Notes: generated from the letters alone by a model not told the origin. 64,000 nucleotides of DNA from Bryoerythrophyllum caledonicum (GCA_963971425.1 OZ020526.1:6041976-6105975); one strand, 5' to 3'; positions 1 to 11,159 are shown, counted from the first letter of the stretch. Translations and numbers: made by a program.

Positions 1-214
1 ATTTAGCCTCTCTCACCGCAAAATCCGGGGGACCCTCCAACAGTATCCATTAGGCCTATTTCTAGGCCTTTTGAGGACCTCAACTCCTTTGGTCACTTTT
101 CTTTTTTCCTCGTAGTGTAAACCCAAGTCATCCCAGGACAAGTTGATGGAGCCAATCACAGATTTTAAAGGGTCATGGGACGAGTTCTTGGTCCGTAGTG
201 TAAACTGCCCCTAA

Positions 215-1330
215 ATGCGACGTTAACTACGGCGGATCTGTAGTTCACTGCGCGGTTACTGCGCGATTGATCGCCGTGTGGTTCACTACACAAATTATGA
301 TTTTAGTAGTATGACTAGCAGTTGGCGCTTGCTTTGCAACGCATTAGTTCAACCATTTTAATGTAGTTTTTATATCACAAAATATAAAAAAAGAAGGATA
401 ACAACAATCTACATAAAATATAAATATGTTTTTGAATTTTGAAACCTATGCATGAATTTTAATAATGTAATAGAATAGAATAGAACAAAATTAATTAGGT
501 TATAGATTTTTTGCATTTTAACATGGAATTTCAAAAATGTTATGAACGTCAAATTTGTAATCAAGAGTTTCAAATTTATTTTGGATAAGCACAAATTGCA
601 ACACACAAATGCAAGTTTCACACACGCACAAACTCAATTTGCAATTACAATCTCAAATTCACACACCCACAAACTCAACTTGCAATTACAATCTCAATTT
701 CACACACCCACAAACTCAACTTGCAATTACAATCTCAATTTCACACACCCGCAAACTCAATTTGCAATTACAATCTCAAATTCACACAACCACAGACTCA
801 ATTTGCAATTACAATCTCAAATTCACACACCCACAAACTCAATTTGCAATTACAATCTCAAAACTTGCAATCTCACCTCAAAACTTGTAATTTCAATCTC
901 CACAACTTGAATATGCAATTTTGCAACTCCAACTTTGTATGCCAACCTCCAAGATCACAACTCCAACTTCACAACTTTTTCACTCCAAGTTTACAACTCA
1001 TAAGTTACAATTCAATCTTTTAGTGCTTAACTCAAAAAATATTTTGGACGTCAAATTTGTAATCAAAAGCACAAATTGCAACACACAAATGCAAATTTGT
1101 CACACCCAAGCTAATGCTTTGCAACGCATTAATCCAACCATTTAAATGTAGTTTTTATATTACAAACTATATTAAAAAAAAGATAACATGATTCACTACG
1201 CGGTTGGCTGCGCAATTAACTGCGCAGTTGACTGCACCGTTCCTATAGTTCACTGCACGGTTGACCGCGCGATCGATCGCCGTGTGGTTCACTGCGCGGA
1301 TTATGATTTTAGTAGTATGATAGGTGGAAG
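215..1330. repeat. Repeat family C, composite copy
   Basis: Two near-copies of one short element flank a minisatellite. The first is at about 215-395 and the second at about 1110-1330. Both contain the phrase TTTGCAACGCATTA, a tract GTAGTTTTTATAT, and a stretch built from variants of GTTCACTGCGCGGTTGACTGC that ends in ATTATGATTTTAGTAGTATGA-like sequence. Another direct pair inside it (about 541-620 and 1043-1105) shares GACGTCAAATTTGTAATCAA. A single reverse-strand copy lies at about 50430-50690. No coding capacity is visible; the short frames over the minisatellite are artefacts. Possibly a non-autonomous transposon, but no clean ends were found. Confidence 0.6.
612..865. repeat. 41-bp minisatellite, about six copies
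   Basis: The phrase CCCACAAACTCAA recurs near 625, 667, 707, 748, 789 and 830, giving a steady 41-bp period. Each unit also holds TTGCAATTACAATCTCAA. The units are contiguous with no unique spacers, so this is a tandem repeat. The frame stays open because the unit lacks stop codons in some phases, and 41 is not a multiple of three. Confidence 0.9.
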
Positions 1331-2880
1331 TTTTTTTAATTTATTTTTCACAAATGAAATCACATGTCTTGCTCATGTCACAAAAATTGTGGATTTTTTT
1401 TGTGAATGTTTGTAATTATTGTGACTTTCTAGAGAAAAAGTGAAGAATGTTTTGAAAATTTCACGAGAGGTGTACAAAACTTGGGGTGTAGATGAAACTT
1501 CTGTGTAAACTGGTCAACCATGGTAATAGGCCCAAAGTTCAAATTACAATAACTTATTCAATTTTTTTGTGTTTTTTAAGAATTTAAATTGGAAACTAGC
1601 TTTGTTTCATTAGTTGGACTCGAATTCAAAAAATATCAATTGGATGACTCGAATTCAAATTTAGAGCAAAAGCTAAAAGTTTCTAAAATACACTACATTG
1701 AGATCCATGTCTCAAGGATTTTCTTTTCTAGATAAACAATGACTACCTCAAGGAGGCAAGTTTCATCACCTTACACATTCAATGAACTCTCCAAAAAAAA
1801 ATGGATGAAAGAGAACATTTACATTGATTATCATCCTTGAAATGTCATCCAAGAAGCCAATTTTGGCTCCTTTGACGTTCTAGGGTTAATCTTTAAACGT
1901 TGGAGTAGCCAGAAAGAGGCTTTTCAGATGATATTTTGAGGATGATTATTGCTGAAACGGTTGTTTTTCATCCAATTCTTATTATGAAGATTTCATTGGA
2001 TGTGTAATGTCGTGTAAAGAAAGATCGATAACCACATCAGATCGAGAGTCCTAACCAACATCAAATAAACGAAAAACATACACTAAAACAAGTATACGTA
2101 ATACACCCTCAAGGAAAGATGTATGAATCACAAGTAGTCAAACGTCTCGCACTCCACGAAGGAAGAATCAACGAGTGCGAGTGGAACTAGAGAATGTAGA
2201 GTCTTTACTAATGACAAACCATCACTAACAAGCAAGGACTCACTAATCACTCTCTAAACACACTCACAAAGCTTGACTTGACAAAGACGTCAAGTCAAGG
2301 ACGTGTACGGCGCTATACGCACACGCAAACAACCCTAAGTGGATGAAAATCATCCACGGATGAAAACGGTGCGCCGCCGTTCGTCCCTAAACACACGTAG
2401 ATTAGTAACAAACTAATCTACGCTAAAATCTACGATACGGAGAGACCCTCGACGCCACGTCCCGTGACAGTAAGCATTAGATGATGATGAAACTGGCCTC
2501 ATTGAGGTAATCATGGTATATCTTCAAAAGAAAAAGTTTGTGACATGGATCTCAATTTAGTGATTTTTAGAAACTTCTTGCTCTAGCTTTTAATCTAAAT
2601 TTGAGTCATCGAAATGATACTTTTTAAATTTAAGTCTAACTAGTAAAATAAATTCTATGAAGTGTAGTTTCCATTGTGATCTAAAACTTTAAAAAATACA
2701 TAAACCTGAACAAGTTATTGTGATTTGAACTTTGGGCCTATAAATTTTCTTCACTTTTTCTTCAAAAAATCACGATAAATTCATATTTTCACAAAAAATC
2801 TATGATTTTTTTTATCAAAACAAAACATGTGATCTTATCTTTGAAAAATGAAGTAAAAAAATTTCACTTATATTCAATGA
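1325..2880. mobile_element. Foldback-type element with long inverted arms
   Basis: A left arm (about 1325-1790) is matched by an imperfect reverse complement at about 2500-2880. Paired blocks include GAGATCCATGTCTCA (1700) with GTGACATGGATCTCA (2540), GGCCCAAAGTTCAAATTACA (1528) with its complement near 2700-2740, and GAGAAAAAGTGAAGAA (1431) with TTCACTTTTTCTTC (2750). The roughly 700-bp loop has no significant ORF and contains an unrelated-looking stretch at about 2030-2480. The long arms fit a foldback DNA transposon or a large MITE. No target duplication was identified. Confidence 0.6.
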
Positions 2881-2904
2881 AAATTTAGAATACAAAGTAG
2901 AATG

Positions 2905-3235
2905 GAAATTGGGATTGATGCCACAATCATAGGCTCCGTCCTTTAAGGGTTAACGACGAGGCCTTGCATAGGCCCTTGGAAAATCTACAAAGGTGGTAGA
3001 TTAGTCACGAAAATAGTGAAGTATCTATGCAAAAAGTACATTTCACTATTGATTTTTTCACATAAATCATTGTAGTTTGTTAATTCCTCAACCGATTGGA
3101 GATTAGGAAGACGGCTAGAAGAAGGAAAGCAAAGTGCATCCCAGCTCCAACTAGTGCAAATCAATCCAATGGTTTAATAAGCAGTAGCTCCCTAATAACC
3201 GATCTTTTAGGTCCCGCCGTTGTTAAAGGATTAAG
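2905..3235. repeat. Repeat family Z, copy 1
   Basis: About 300 bp resembles 23343-23640 and, in part, 47930-48040. Shared phrases include TTAACGACGAG, GGCCTTGCA, GGAAAATCTACAAA/GAA, and CTCCAACTAGTGCAAATCAA. No protein is encoded. The copy at 23.3 kb is interrupted by a Copia insertion, so the family is older than that element. Confidence 0.7.
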
Positions 3236-4000
3236 CAATGTGCATATATGGAGAGAATAAATATCATTCATTTTATTTTTCAATATTAGCCAATAGAATT
3301 ACAATTTCAGCTCAAACAATTTTCATATTTTCCCAATGACATGTGAATCAATTGGGTATTTCCAAAGTGTGTTGACATGTTTACCCGGTGGCCGCTAATA
3401 GCTACCTTTAAAAGCACCGACCAACTAAGGGGTCGTGACTAATTGCAAATCTCCATTTGGAGTTGAATGGGTGGTGATGAGATGGAAGTGGGTTGGATAT
3501 ACCCCAATTTTATAGCTGTCGGTTATTGGATTTTGGTTGGTTACCAAGGGGTTACCGTATCAATTTAATACCAGAATACCATATTCAATGACAGTGCGCA
3601 TAGGCATGTGTACTTTGGTTTTTAAGAAAACAATATGTTTGGAAGTTAGTAGAATCTTGCAGAAATTGTCAAACATGTCAATCTAGTCTATTTGAACATG
3701 AATGCAATATTGTAGATGGAAATATTGGATGAAAAAATTATAAGATTGCATGGCATTGTACTCTTTATATACAAGGTGCCTAAATTTGTTTGCTTATTTT
3801 TCTATAGTTAAATTGCGTTACTTTTCTGCTTGTATTTTCTTCATTTGGCACAAACAAAGGGTAAGAAGAAGAAGAATTCAAGCTGAGGCAACCACTAGTA
3901 AAGTGTATATGCATTCCACCATTGAGCCTATGTCCACATGGTATATGTTAACGATATGGAACTACTAACCCTTATCAAGGGTGAACAAAAGATGTGCAAA
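3236..4000. other. Spacer downstream of the unknown conserved gene
   Basis: AT-rich DNA with no recognisable gene or clear repeat. Its right edge should hold the 3' untranslated region of the minus-strand gene whose stop codon is at 4001-4003. Short frames near 3750-4180 on the plus strand are antisense noise. Confidence 0.5.
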
Positions 4001-6725
4001 TCATGGGAAGAGGCGTAAAATGATAGAAGCCGAGGTGTATACTGCCATCCAAGCTGCTCTCCGGATAATTGGATTCTTGTACAACCTAATGTGCATAGGA
4101 ATTGTTATATTAGATGGTTTAACTACAATTAGAGTTTCTTGTAAAGTCATTGAGAGTTTCAATAAGATACTTGTCATTTAAAAAAATAAAAGTTGGGCTT
4201 TCTTCACTTGATCAAGAGAAGAGCTTGGAAGAAAACTTTTAAGTTAAGTGTTGTGGTCTCTAAGCTCAAGTTAGAACTAGTTTCAATCGCTTTGAGAAGG
4301 AAGAAGGAAAGATCATGAATCTTAGCCACCTTTTCTTTATGTGAGTTAATTATAGATTAATTGAGAGCTACTTAAGGCAACCTTTAATGATTGAAATGAA
4401 AAAAAAGGCATAACTCATGGAATCTTTTCCTCACTAAACTAATGACTCTCGTATATCTCAACCACCTTTTTTGTCTTTAAGTTGATAATATAAATATTAA
4501 AGCTAATTTAATTAAGTAAAATTTAAAAAGTCCAAAACTCATTTTAACTTGCCTTACTTTACAAAGTCTCCTATTGTACCATGATTCTCAACCACGTTTC
4601 TCCTCTTTGAACTAACAATAGAAATCAAGATCTATTCAGGGTTCATTTTAATAATTAGAAACAAAAAAGAGGTCAAAACTCATGGCATCTTTCCCTCACT
4701 TTACAAATAATTCTATTGACTTCATATGATTTTTCAAATGGAAAGAGAATAAGACTTACCCTAGTGCTGTGGATCCCCACGAGGTTGCAGCGTACAACAA
4801 ATGCGCACAACTCCAGAGGCTTTGCAGCTTCCCTGTCGTCTGCAGCTCCGAAAATGTGACAACAATAGCTGGCCCTCAACAAACACACAAACAATCAAAC
4901 AACCTCAATGAAACAAGAAAACAATCGTAAGAGCAATGAAAAAACATCAAAGTTTCAATAAGATATCCCTTCTTTTCTCATTTGAATATCATCTCTAAAT
5001 AATTTTGACTTGATCTAAGAAGAGAAAAGGAGATAAGGTTGATACAAAGACAAAGAATTAAATAAAATTGAGGAGGTATCTTCCTGAAACATCAACTGAC
5101 GTGAGAAATAATGCAATTGTCTTTGAATTCACATCATGCACCTTGTTGAAGCGCATCAGGGCTCATATTCTGCACCAAGTTAACAACTCCATACATTCAA
5201 TCACACACTCCAAGGCCACAACCATCACTCAATTCAATCCAAAGCTCCATCAACTTTACACACTATTATGACTCAACTCAACTCCAAAGATTTCAAACAT
5301 TCTTCAGAGGCCGCAACCAACTTTAGGTACAATTAGCTCCCTTTACAACAATCATTTCACTTATAACATTAGCTTGGGTTGTTATAGAGGGAGCTGGTTG
5401 TTGTAATGTAAACAAATTAGGTTGTTGTAAAGGAGGTTGATTGTAATACCCATTGCAAAATACTCTAAAATGGTGAGTGGTGGGAGGGCACGCTAAAAGG
5501 GGTGGGATTTGCTCTTACCTTGGTTTGAGGGAGAGCAGAGATGGAGCGAGCCACGAAGCATGCAACACTGTCCACGATGTCTTGTTGTGTAATCATGACG
5601 TAACCTTCGCCATTGTCGAGTTCATCGGGCTCCTCCTTTGCCGAGGTTGCGTTCTTGTCTGCCACCAACAAGCACAACCCTTTGTCTTGGTCTACTACCC
5701 TCAAGTACTATTAGGAAACATAGGTTTTGCTTATTGTTTGTACCGTGAATTATTGGCGGAGTTTCGCTCTTGTTGCTTGTCTCTAATTGCTGTAGAAACT
5801 CCCGGGACGAGAGCTTGTCTCGGAGCTTGTCGTACATCAGAAACTGTCACAAACCCTAACTTTAGGTCATGGGCGGAGAAGGTGAAAGGAATTAGGGTTT
5901 GTCTAGAGAAAACATTCATAGAGTAGGAGGGGAGATGGATTAGGATTTGTCTTTGAACTTTGTTTTAGGACATTCTTGAGTTAGGAGGAAGAAGAAATTA
6001 GGGTTTGTCTTCAAGACATGTCTAAAACATGCTTTGGAACATTCTTGGATTGAGAGAAAGAAATTAGGATCTTTCTTTATATTGTGTCTTGAATGTGCTC
6101 TAGAGGACTCTTAGATGAAGAAGGGAAAAAAAACTATGGCTTATCTTCAAACTAAACTACAACATGCTTTAGAATCATCATAGAGCAAAATTAGATTTTT
6201 CCTTTGAACTATGTAGACAACAATCTCAACATGTCTCAGAACATACCTTTTGATTAAGAAGTAGAAAATATTAGGGGTTGTTTTCAAATTTTGTCTACAA
6301 CTAAAACATGCTTTAGAACATGCCTTGAATTGTTCATCATGTTCATGTTTGAAGTCATATGTTCAACAATACCCAAGTAATGCATGGTTCTATTGTCAAC
6401 CTTGCAAAGAGATTGAATGTCAATGCATGTTTTCAATTAGGAGAACAAGATTACTAGGGTTTGTCTTCAAACAATGTTTTAAAGACATTCTTCAAGTAAG
6501 AAAGTATGGTGATAATGTTGTGATACATACATCTAGAGTTGAATCAATGCTCGCAGAACCGAGTTCTTCAAGATCCGGATCCTTGACCACAATCAAGCTC
6601 TTAATCAATTTGTCATTCTCAATCACCTCGGCGCTGAGAAGTGTTTTCAATTCTACCTCGGGCTGCTCGGTAAGTGCTGCCCATGCTACCTCCACCACCG
6701 CCTCCAACACATCATTCCTCTCCAT
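4001..6725 (-). CDS. Conserved plant protein of unknown function (six exons)
   Basis: Six exons join in frame to 218 codons: 6725-6531, 5843-5744, 5694-5519, 5169-5142, 4832-4760 and 4085-4001. All junctions are GT-AG and all phases agree. Exon 1 begins MERNDVLEAVVEVAWAAL. Exon 3 carries the acidic stretch EEPDELDNGEGYVMITQQDI followed by VDSVACFVAR. Exon 5 gives LQSLWSCAHLLYAATSWGST and exon 6 gives LYKNPIIRRAAWMAVYTSAS. I recognise the pattern (ITQ-DIVDS, SWG-TA-G, Y-NP) as that of a small plant-specific family without assigned function. The C-terminal third is hydrophobic and may contact membranes. Odd points are a 28-nt microexon and a 49-nt second intron. Another small exon between 4832 and 5142 cannot be excluded. 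It is transcribed divergently from RPC4. Confidence 0.82.
4290..4755. repeat. Degenerate tandem repeats in the last intron
   Basis: Three to four diverged units of about 130 bp lie inside the final intron (4086-4759) of the conserved gene. Each has a variant of AACTCATGGCATCTTTCCCTC, then TTTACAAA, then TCTCAACCACCTTT and a purine/AT-rich tail. They are unrelated to the first-intron repeats. Confidence 0.6.
5890..6480. repeat. Degenerate tandem repeats in the first intron
   Basis: Six or more diverged units of roughly 60-100 bp lie inside intron 1 (5844-6530). The core is ATTAGGGTTTGTCTTCAAA, then a phrase like AACATGCTTTAGAACATTCT and a GA-rich link. Copies start near 5892, 5940, 5998, 6062, 6193, 6272 and 6455. 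No coding potential is seen. Confidence 0.6.
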
Positions 6726-7039
6726 GAATCAATCAATCAACATCATATATTTCATCTATTCTACAACATTGAAACGGTACTAAGAGGAGGAAAAAATATC
6801 AATTGCAAATATGTCCAAAAAATCTCATGCTCAGTATTCCTAGCAATAAGAAAATGCATGAGAGGTAAAGCAAGTTTTGTCCTTTGGCCCTACAAACACA
6901 AAAAATAAAAGGAATCAAGAAAAATCATCAAGTTTGCAATGGATGTCAACTTTCGTTTGGAATTTTTGGAGATGCTTCCCAAATTTGGACTCAAGCTCCA
7001 ATCCAAGTCCTAAAGAGGTGCTATTTTTTTAGTGAATTG

Positions 7040-7960
7040 TGAGTATCACGTATAAAGTTCCTTCTTTGTTGAGGGTTTCTTTCTAACTTGTGAGCTAAGG
7101 TTTCATTGACCTAAGAAATTTGTTTAGGTTTTCTCTCTAATGAGACACTAGCTTGAGTCCTCCTCAGTTCAAGGTTTGCTTCGACCATAATTTGTCTCCT
7201 GCTTCGTTTAGGTTTTCTTTCTGTTGTGAATTGTGGGTTTAGGGTTTCCTGTGACCTAAAGAAGTTGTTTCCTGATTCTCGTTTAGGTTTTCTCTCTGCT
7301 GAGAAGTTATTAGCTCGAGAATTGTGAGTTCAAGGTTCACTTTACCCTAAAATGTGTCCTGTTTCTCATTCAGGTCGTTCAAGGTTGACTTGTCCCTGCT
7401 TCTAGGGTTTCTAGGTTTTCTTTGACCCAAGGTGTGTCCTGTTTCTTATTCAGGGACTCTTTGTAGATTGTGAATTCTCAGTCCTAGGTTTGAGCTGTCC
7501 CTGCTTCTCATTTAGGGTTTCTAGGTTTTCTTTGACACAAGTTGTGTCCTGTTTCTCATTCAGGGACTCCTTGTTGATTGTGAATTCTGTGTTCAAGGTT
7601 TGAGATGTTCCTCCTTCTCATTTAGGTGTTTTTTCCAACCAGAGAGCTTCAAGTTAGTTTCGTTGAAGGTTTCCCTGCCGCTTTTCGTTTTTAGGTTTTC
7701 TTCCTGATTAGAGAGCTTTTTGTGTTCAAGGTTTTCTTCCGCCTAATCTGTTTCTTCGTCTGTGAGGTTTTCTTTCTGATTTGAGAGCTCTGAGATAGCT
7801 CGTGAATTGGGCGTTCAAGGTTTCTTCTTATCTAAGTTGTGTCCTACTGCTTCTCGTTTAGGTTTTCTTCCTGATCAGAGAGCTCGGAGTGACCTTGTGA
7901 TGACCTAAGTCATATCCTGCTTCCAATTCAGGTTTCGAAGAGACTGTTTCCGCTGGGGTT
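7040..7960 (+). repeat. Pyrimidine-rich tandem repeats in the RPC4 leader region
   Basis: About ten loosely repeated units of 90-110 bp precede the RPC4 start codon. They share TTTAGGTTTTCT, TGTGTCCTG and CTTCTCATTCAGG. The T-rich tracts followed by CAGG resemble plant 3' splice sites, so part of this may be a 5' leader intron, but I cannot place its ends. No ORF is present. Confidence 0.55.
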
Positions 7961-7982
7961 TGTTTTCGAGTGAATTTTCGCG

Positions 7983-8972
7983 ATGGAGCCGCAGCCGCAG
8001 CGGAAGGCGAACATCCGCGTGGTGCCGATGCCATCGGACGCCTCGCAACCGTCTCAATCCTCGGCTTCCGCGGCATCCGCCGAAGCCTACACGCACGGCG
8101 GCGTGAAGAAGACCAAGTTCGAGCCGAAGGTCCCGACGCGGCGTCTGAAGAAGGTGTCAGCCAAGAGCGAGCCCGGCGACGCGGGCGCCTCCGGCGCCTC
8201 AGACGTCCCCAAGGAGTTCCAGAAGCTCCTCCAGCAGGTGGAGAGCGACGGGCAGCAGCGCGCCTTCCGCCCCAGCCAGCGCACCTCCAAGGTCGCCTTT
8301 GGCTTCGGCGGCTTCTCGTCGCGCACCGCCACCACCTCCTCCTCGGGCTTCAAATCCGCTCCCAAGCCAGCCAAAGGAGAGAGAGGCGCAGCAACCCGCG
8401 GCGCTGGCGCAGCATCCAGTCGCGGCGGCCCCGAGAAGCACGAGTTCCTCCACGAGGACGAGACGCAAGACACCAAGCGACACGTCGAGGTGTTCGACCT
8501 GGAGCGCTACTACCCGGTCTCTCTCCCGATGCGGAAGCCATTGTCGGGGGATTGTTACGACGAGTTTGACTCTGGAGACGATGCAGCGCTCGAAGAGGAC
8601 GAGGACGCGGTCGAGGCCGGGGAGGAGCTCGGCCTCGTTGAGAAGAAGGAGGATGACACGCTCTTCTTCTTCCAGCTGCCCAAGGGGCTGCCTCTGAAGG
8701 AGAAAAACTCTTCCCCGCTGAAGCTGGAGGATCTCCGCAGCGGCGGCGCCATGGGGAAGATCCTGGTGTACGAGAGCGGCGCGGTGAAGTTCCAGGTCGG
8801 GGACGTGGTGTTCGACGCGCTGCCGGGCACGGAGTGCACGTTCGCGCAGGAGCTCTGCGCGGTGAACACTGCGAGCAACCGGTGCGGGTTCCTCGGCGAG
8901 GTGTACAAGCGCGTGGTGCTCACCCCGGACGTGCACAGCGTGTTGCCGGAGATGAGCGAGCTGCACACCTAG
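7983..8972 (+). CDS. RPC4: RNA polymerase III subunit RPC4 (RPC53/POLR3D family)
   Basis: One uninterrupted exon of 329 codons. RPC4 with RPC5 forms the TFIIF-like arm of RNA polymerase III in the nucleus and aids termination and reinitiation on tRNA and 5S genes. The family signatures are a basic N-terminal motif (KKTKFEPKVPTRR, residues 42-54), a low-complexity middle, and the C-terminal RPC4 domain: FFFQLPKGLPL (228-238), then GKILVYESGAVKFQVGDVVF (258-277) and CGFLGEVYKRVVLTPDVHSV (301-320). An acidic run (about 194-214) lies between. The start at 7983 is the first ATG of the frame, and the gene is strongly GC-rich compared with its flanks. Length is near that of plant homologues. Large antisense frames over it are a GC effect. 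Confidence 0.93.
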   Translation: MEPQPQRKANIRVVPMPSDASQPSQSSASAASAEAYTHGGVKKTKFEPKVPTRRLKKVSAKSEPGDAGASGASDVPKEFQKLLQQVESDGQQRAFRPSQRTSKVAFGFGGFSSRTATTSSSGFKSAPKPAKGERGAATRGAGAASSRGGPEKHEFLHEDETQDTKRHVEVFDLERYYPVSLPMRKPLSGDCYDEFDSGDDAALEEDEDAVEAGEELGLVEKKEDDTLFFFQLPKGLPLKEKNSSPLKLEDLRSGGAMGKILVYESGAVKFQVGDVVFDALPGTECTFAQELCAVNTASNRCGFLGEVYKRVVLTPDVHSVLPEMSELHT

Positions 8973-8989
8973 GCTGGAAACCGAAGCGC

Positions 8990-9600
8990 GGAGCCTCTCG
9001 ATCCAAGTCATCCACTGCGAAGTGCTGTCTGCGATGTGCTGGAGGTCGAAGCTTCAGGTGATTGCGAATCCATCACTCAGTTGTTCCATTCGATTGTGCT
9101 CAGTTTTCCATTGATTGTGCTCAGTTTTGGAGTACCTGTTTCGATGCTGTGATTGTCAGAGTCTCTGTCAATGGCTGAGGTTCAAGTTTTGATGCCCTAA
9201 ACGCTAAACCCTAAACCCTAAACCATGAACCCGAGTCTGTGCTTATGGCTGATGTTTATGTTTTCATGCCTTCAAACCCTAAACCCTGAGTGAGTTTGAT
9301 CCAAGTCATTCAATCGGAATAACAACCTGCGATGTGCTAGATTTCGGAGCTCCAAGTGATTGTATCGATCGTTATATAGATTGTGCTCCGTTGTTGAGTT
9401 CGGTTTTTGTGGTGTGATTGTCAGAGTCTGCGTCCATGGCGTTTCGACGCCTTAAACCCTAAACCCTGAACCTGAGTCTGTGCCCACATCTTTTGATGCT
9501 CTAACTTTCAGAGCTTGTGCTCATACCGAGGTTGTGGCTGTCAGAGTTTGTGTATTGAATGGGCGATTGGTTGGCAGATTTAACGAGAGCCATCGTGTAG
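8990..9600 (+). repeat. Tandem duplication with telomere-like tracts, 3' of RPC4
   Basis: Two diverged units of about 300 bp follow the RPC4 stop. Both have GATCCAAGTCAT, then TGCGATGTGCT, GATTGTGCTC and GATTGTCAGAGTCT. Plant-type telomeric hexa/heptamers sit in both units: CTAAACCCTAAACCCTAAAC near 9200, AAACCCTAAACCCTGA near 9275, and again near 9453. They are short interstitial telo-box tracts in or just past the 3' untranslated region. Confidence 0.7.
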
Positions 9601-10476
9601 AGCTTTGGCGGCAACAAGAAGCAGACACAAATGAAGGCGCTGTGATGCAACGGTTTGAAAATTGCTGAGTAGTTGTAGTATATTTATTGCGAATTCTGTC
9701 TACCAATGGGCGATAAAACGAATCATGTAGTATTTATGCTTCTGGTGGTTTACGCTTTGCACAAATGCAATGGGTAAATTCACAAAAAAGCTGGAGTAGC
9801 TTAGCCATTACAAGAAGTTGGGAATGTGCGTCTAAAGTCGTAAAGCCTGGAGTCGTAAGCGAAATTTAAGTGCCCCAACCAAGGATTACATTGATGGATT
9901 CCAGGTTAAGAAGTTTCAAGCCCAGATACGTACATTGACTCAACGATTGTCGTAAAGCAAAGATACCTGGGCATATTAATCTCGTGCTTATTTCACGAGT
10001 GCCTGGACACAAATGCACAAGGATCTGATAAACATGTCCAGTGCAACATTACAGATAGAAAATGCAGTATTCAAAGCCTCAATCCCAAGCATAAACGAGC
10101 ATGTCGACAACAGGAAACGTCACATTCAAGAAAGGCATCAGCCAAAGAGAAAAATCGGACTCCATTGTCCAAAGTGTAGTAAGTGATGCGTATTCTCATT
10201 CACTCAGTTGCAGACCGGGAACATGTGTGCATCCAGAGGCCTTCTCCATCATCGGATACACCATCGCTACTGTCCTAACTCTACTCTCCACCATAGTAAC
10301 GTCCTCTACTGTACAACGAGGAATCGCGTCCCTCCGCTCTAATCTCGCACTAGTGCACGCAGCTCATCCAATCTCTCGCAAGAGTCGTGGCCGTGGAACT
10401 CTGCTCCTGAATGTCAAGCAGGCCGGAAATCATGTGGAAAAGGAACGAACATGTATCAGCGAAGCCCATCTCCTCC

Positions 10477-10644
10477 TCAGCTACGGCTGCTGCTCCACGA
10501 GAACGAGCGCCGCGATAGCGAGGTGCGCGCGCCGTGCACCATGGACGTGAGCGAGCACAGCACGGACCGCGCTATGGCGGCCTTCACCTGCCCCCGCCGC
10601 GGCCTGCTCGCAGACAACAACTTGGCTCCGTGGATGACTGCCAT
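10477..10644 (-). CDS. 55-codon ORF in duplicated promoter-like block, copy 1
   Basis: The ORF begins MAVIHGAKLLSASRPRRGQV and ends in an Arg/Ser-rich tail (SLSRRSFSWSSSRS). Its nucleotide sequence is the same as copy 2 (41931-42098), although the leader just upstream differs by indels. A TATA box (TATAAA, complement of 10754-10759) lies 110-115 bp upstream of the ATG, and a CACGTG G-box at 10793-10798 lies just beyond. The arginine-, serine- and alanine-rich, acid-free composition resembles an organelle presequence. I do not recognise the family; it may be a first exon or not coding at all. Frames on the opposite strand are also open. Confidence 0.4.
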   Translation of the reverse strand: MAVIHGAKLLSASRPRRGQVKAAIARSVLCSLTSMVHGARTSLSRRSFSWSSSRS

Positions 10645-10753
10645 CGCCGATGCGGAACCGAAACTCAAACACAAGTAGAAATGAACGAATTGACAATTGA
10701 AAAGCGCAGATGACAATTGAGGAATGGAATGGACACCGCCAGCGACAGTGAGC

Positions 10754-10759
10754 TTTATA
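10754..10759 (-). promoter_or_regulatory. TATA box, arm 1
   Basis: TATAAA on the minus strand in the context CACTATAAAGCTCACTGTCG, kept in both duplication arms, with a CACGTG G-box about 35 bp upstream at 10793-10798. Confidence 0.5.
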
Positions 10760-11159
10760 GTGTGACTGTCGTGGTGGAGAGTGGCAACGCATCACGTGAG
10801 TATTTTGTTGAGTGGACTGCCATGGATTTCTCTTGACTTGGTCGCCAAGCGTGGCCTGGGCTCTGGTGGCTTCGTTCGCGCCTTCGTTTCAGCTTCCGTG
10901 GCTCTGTCACACCTTCTTCCTTTTCATTTCAGGGGGAATGTGTAGTGGTATCATTCTGTCTGTGATTCTTTCGCCGCCTGTGGGATTCTCGTGCCTGCTT
11001 TTGTTGACTCCACCATTTCAATGGGACTGGTATCATGTTTGAAGTTCTCCACCAGACAAGTCTTGGCCGTAGTCTAAACCCAATCTGGTGAAGAACAAGT
11101 TTTACTCCAATCATGTTGCTCCATTTCCCTACAATTCTTGACCGGTGGACTTCTCTCAC

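Larger units (their letters stand above)
9989..11030 (+). repeat. 1.04-kb inverted duplication, arm 1
   Basis: This block is the reverse complement of 41529-42577 with high identity and only small indels. It begins at TATTTCACGAGTG and ends at GGGACT. Flanking DNA is unrelated on both sides. The two arms are about 30.5 kb apart and in opposite orientation, so this is a segmental duplication, with no terminal repeats or transposase visible. It contains a short ORF with a TATA box on the minus strand. Confidence 0.9.

Noticed and set aside
612..865. CRISPR-like regular array
   Set aside because: Units are contiguous without unique spacers, and the DNA is eukaryotic nuclear.
542..1023. Overlapping ORFs with His/Thr/Gln repeats
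   Set aside because: Three frames are open at once over a 41-bp minisatellite; there is no promoter or homology.
5477..5926. 149-codon plus-strand ORF
   Set aside because: Antisense across exons 2 and 3 of the conserved minus-strand gene, whose splice phases are consistent.
8199..9011. 270-codon minus-strand ORF
   Set aside because: Antisense of RPC4; it is open only because the exon is GC-rich with few stops.
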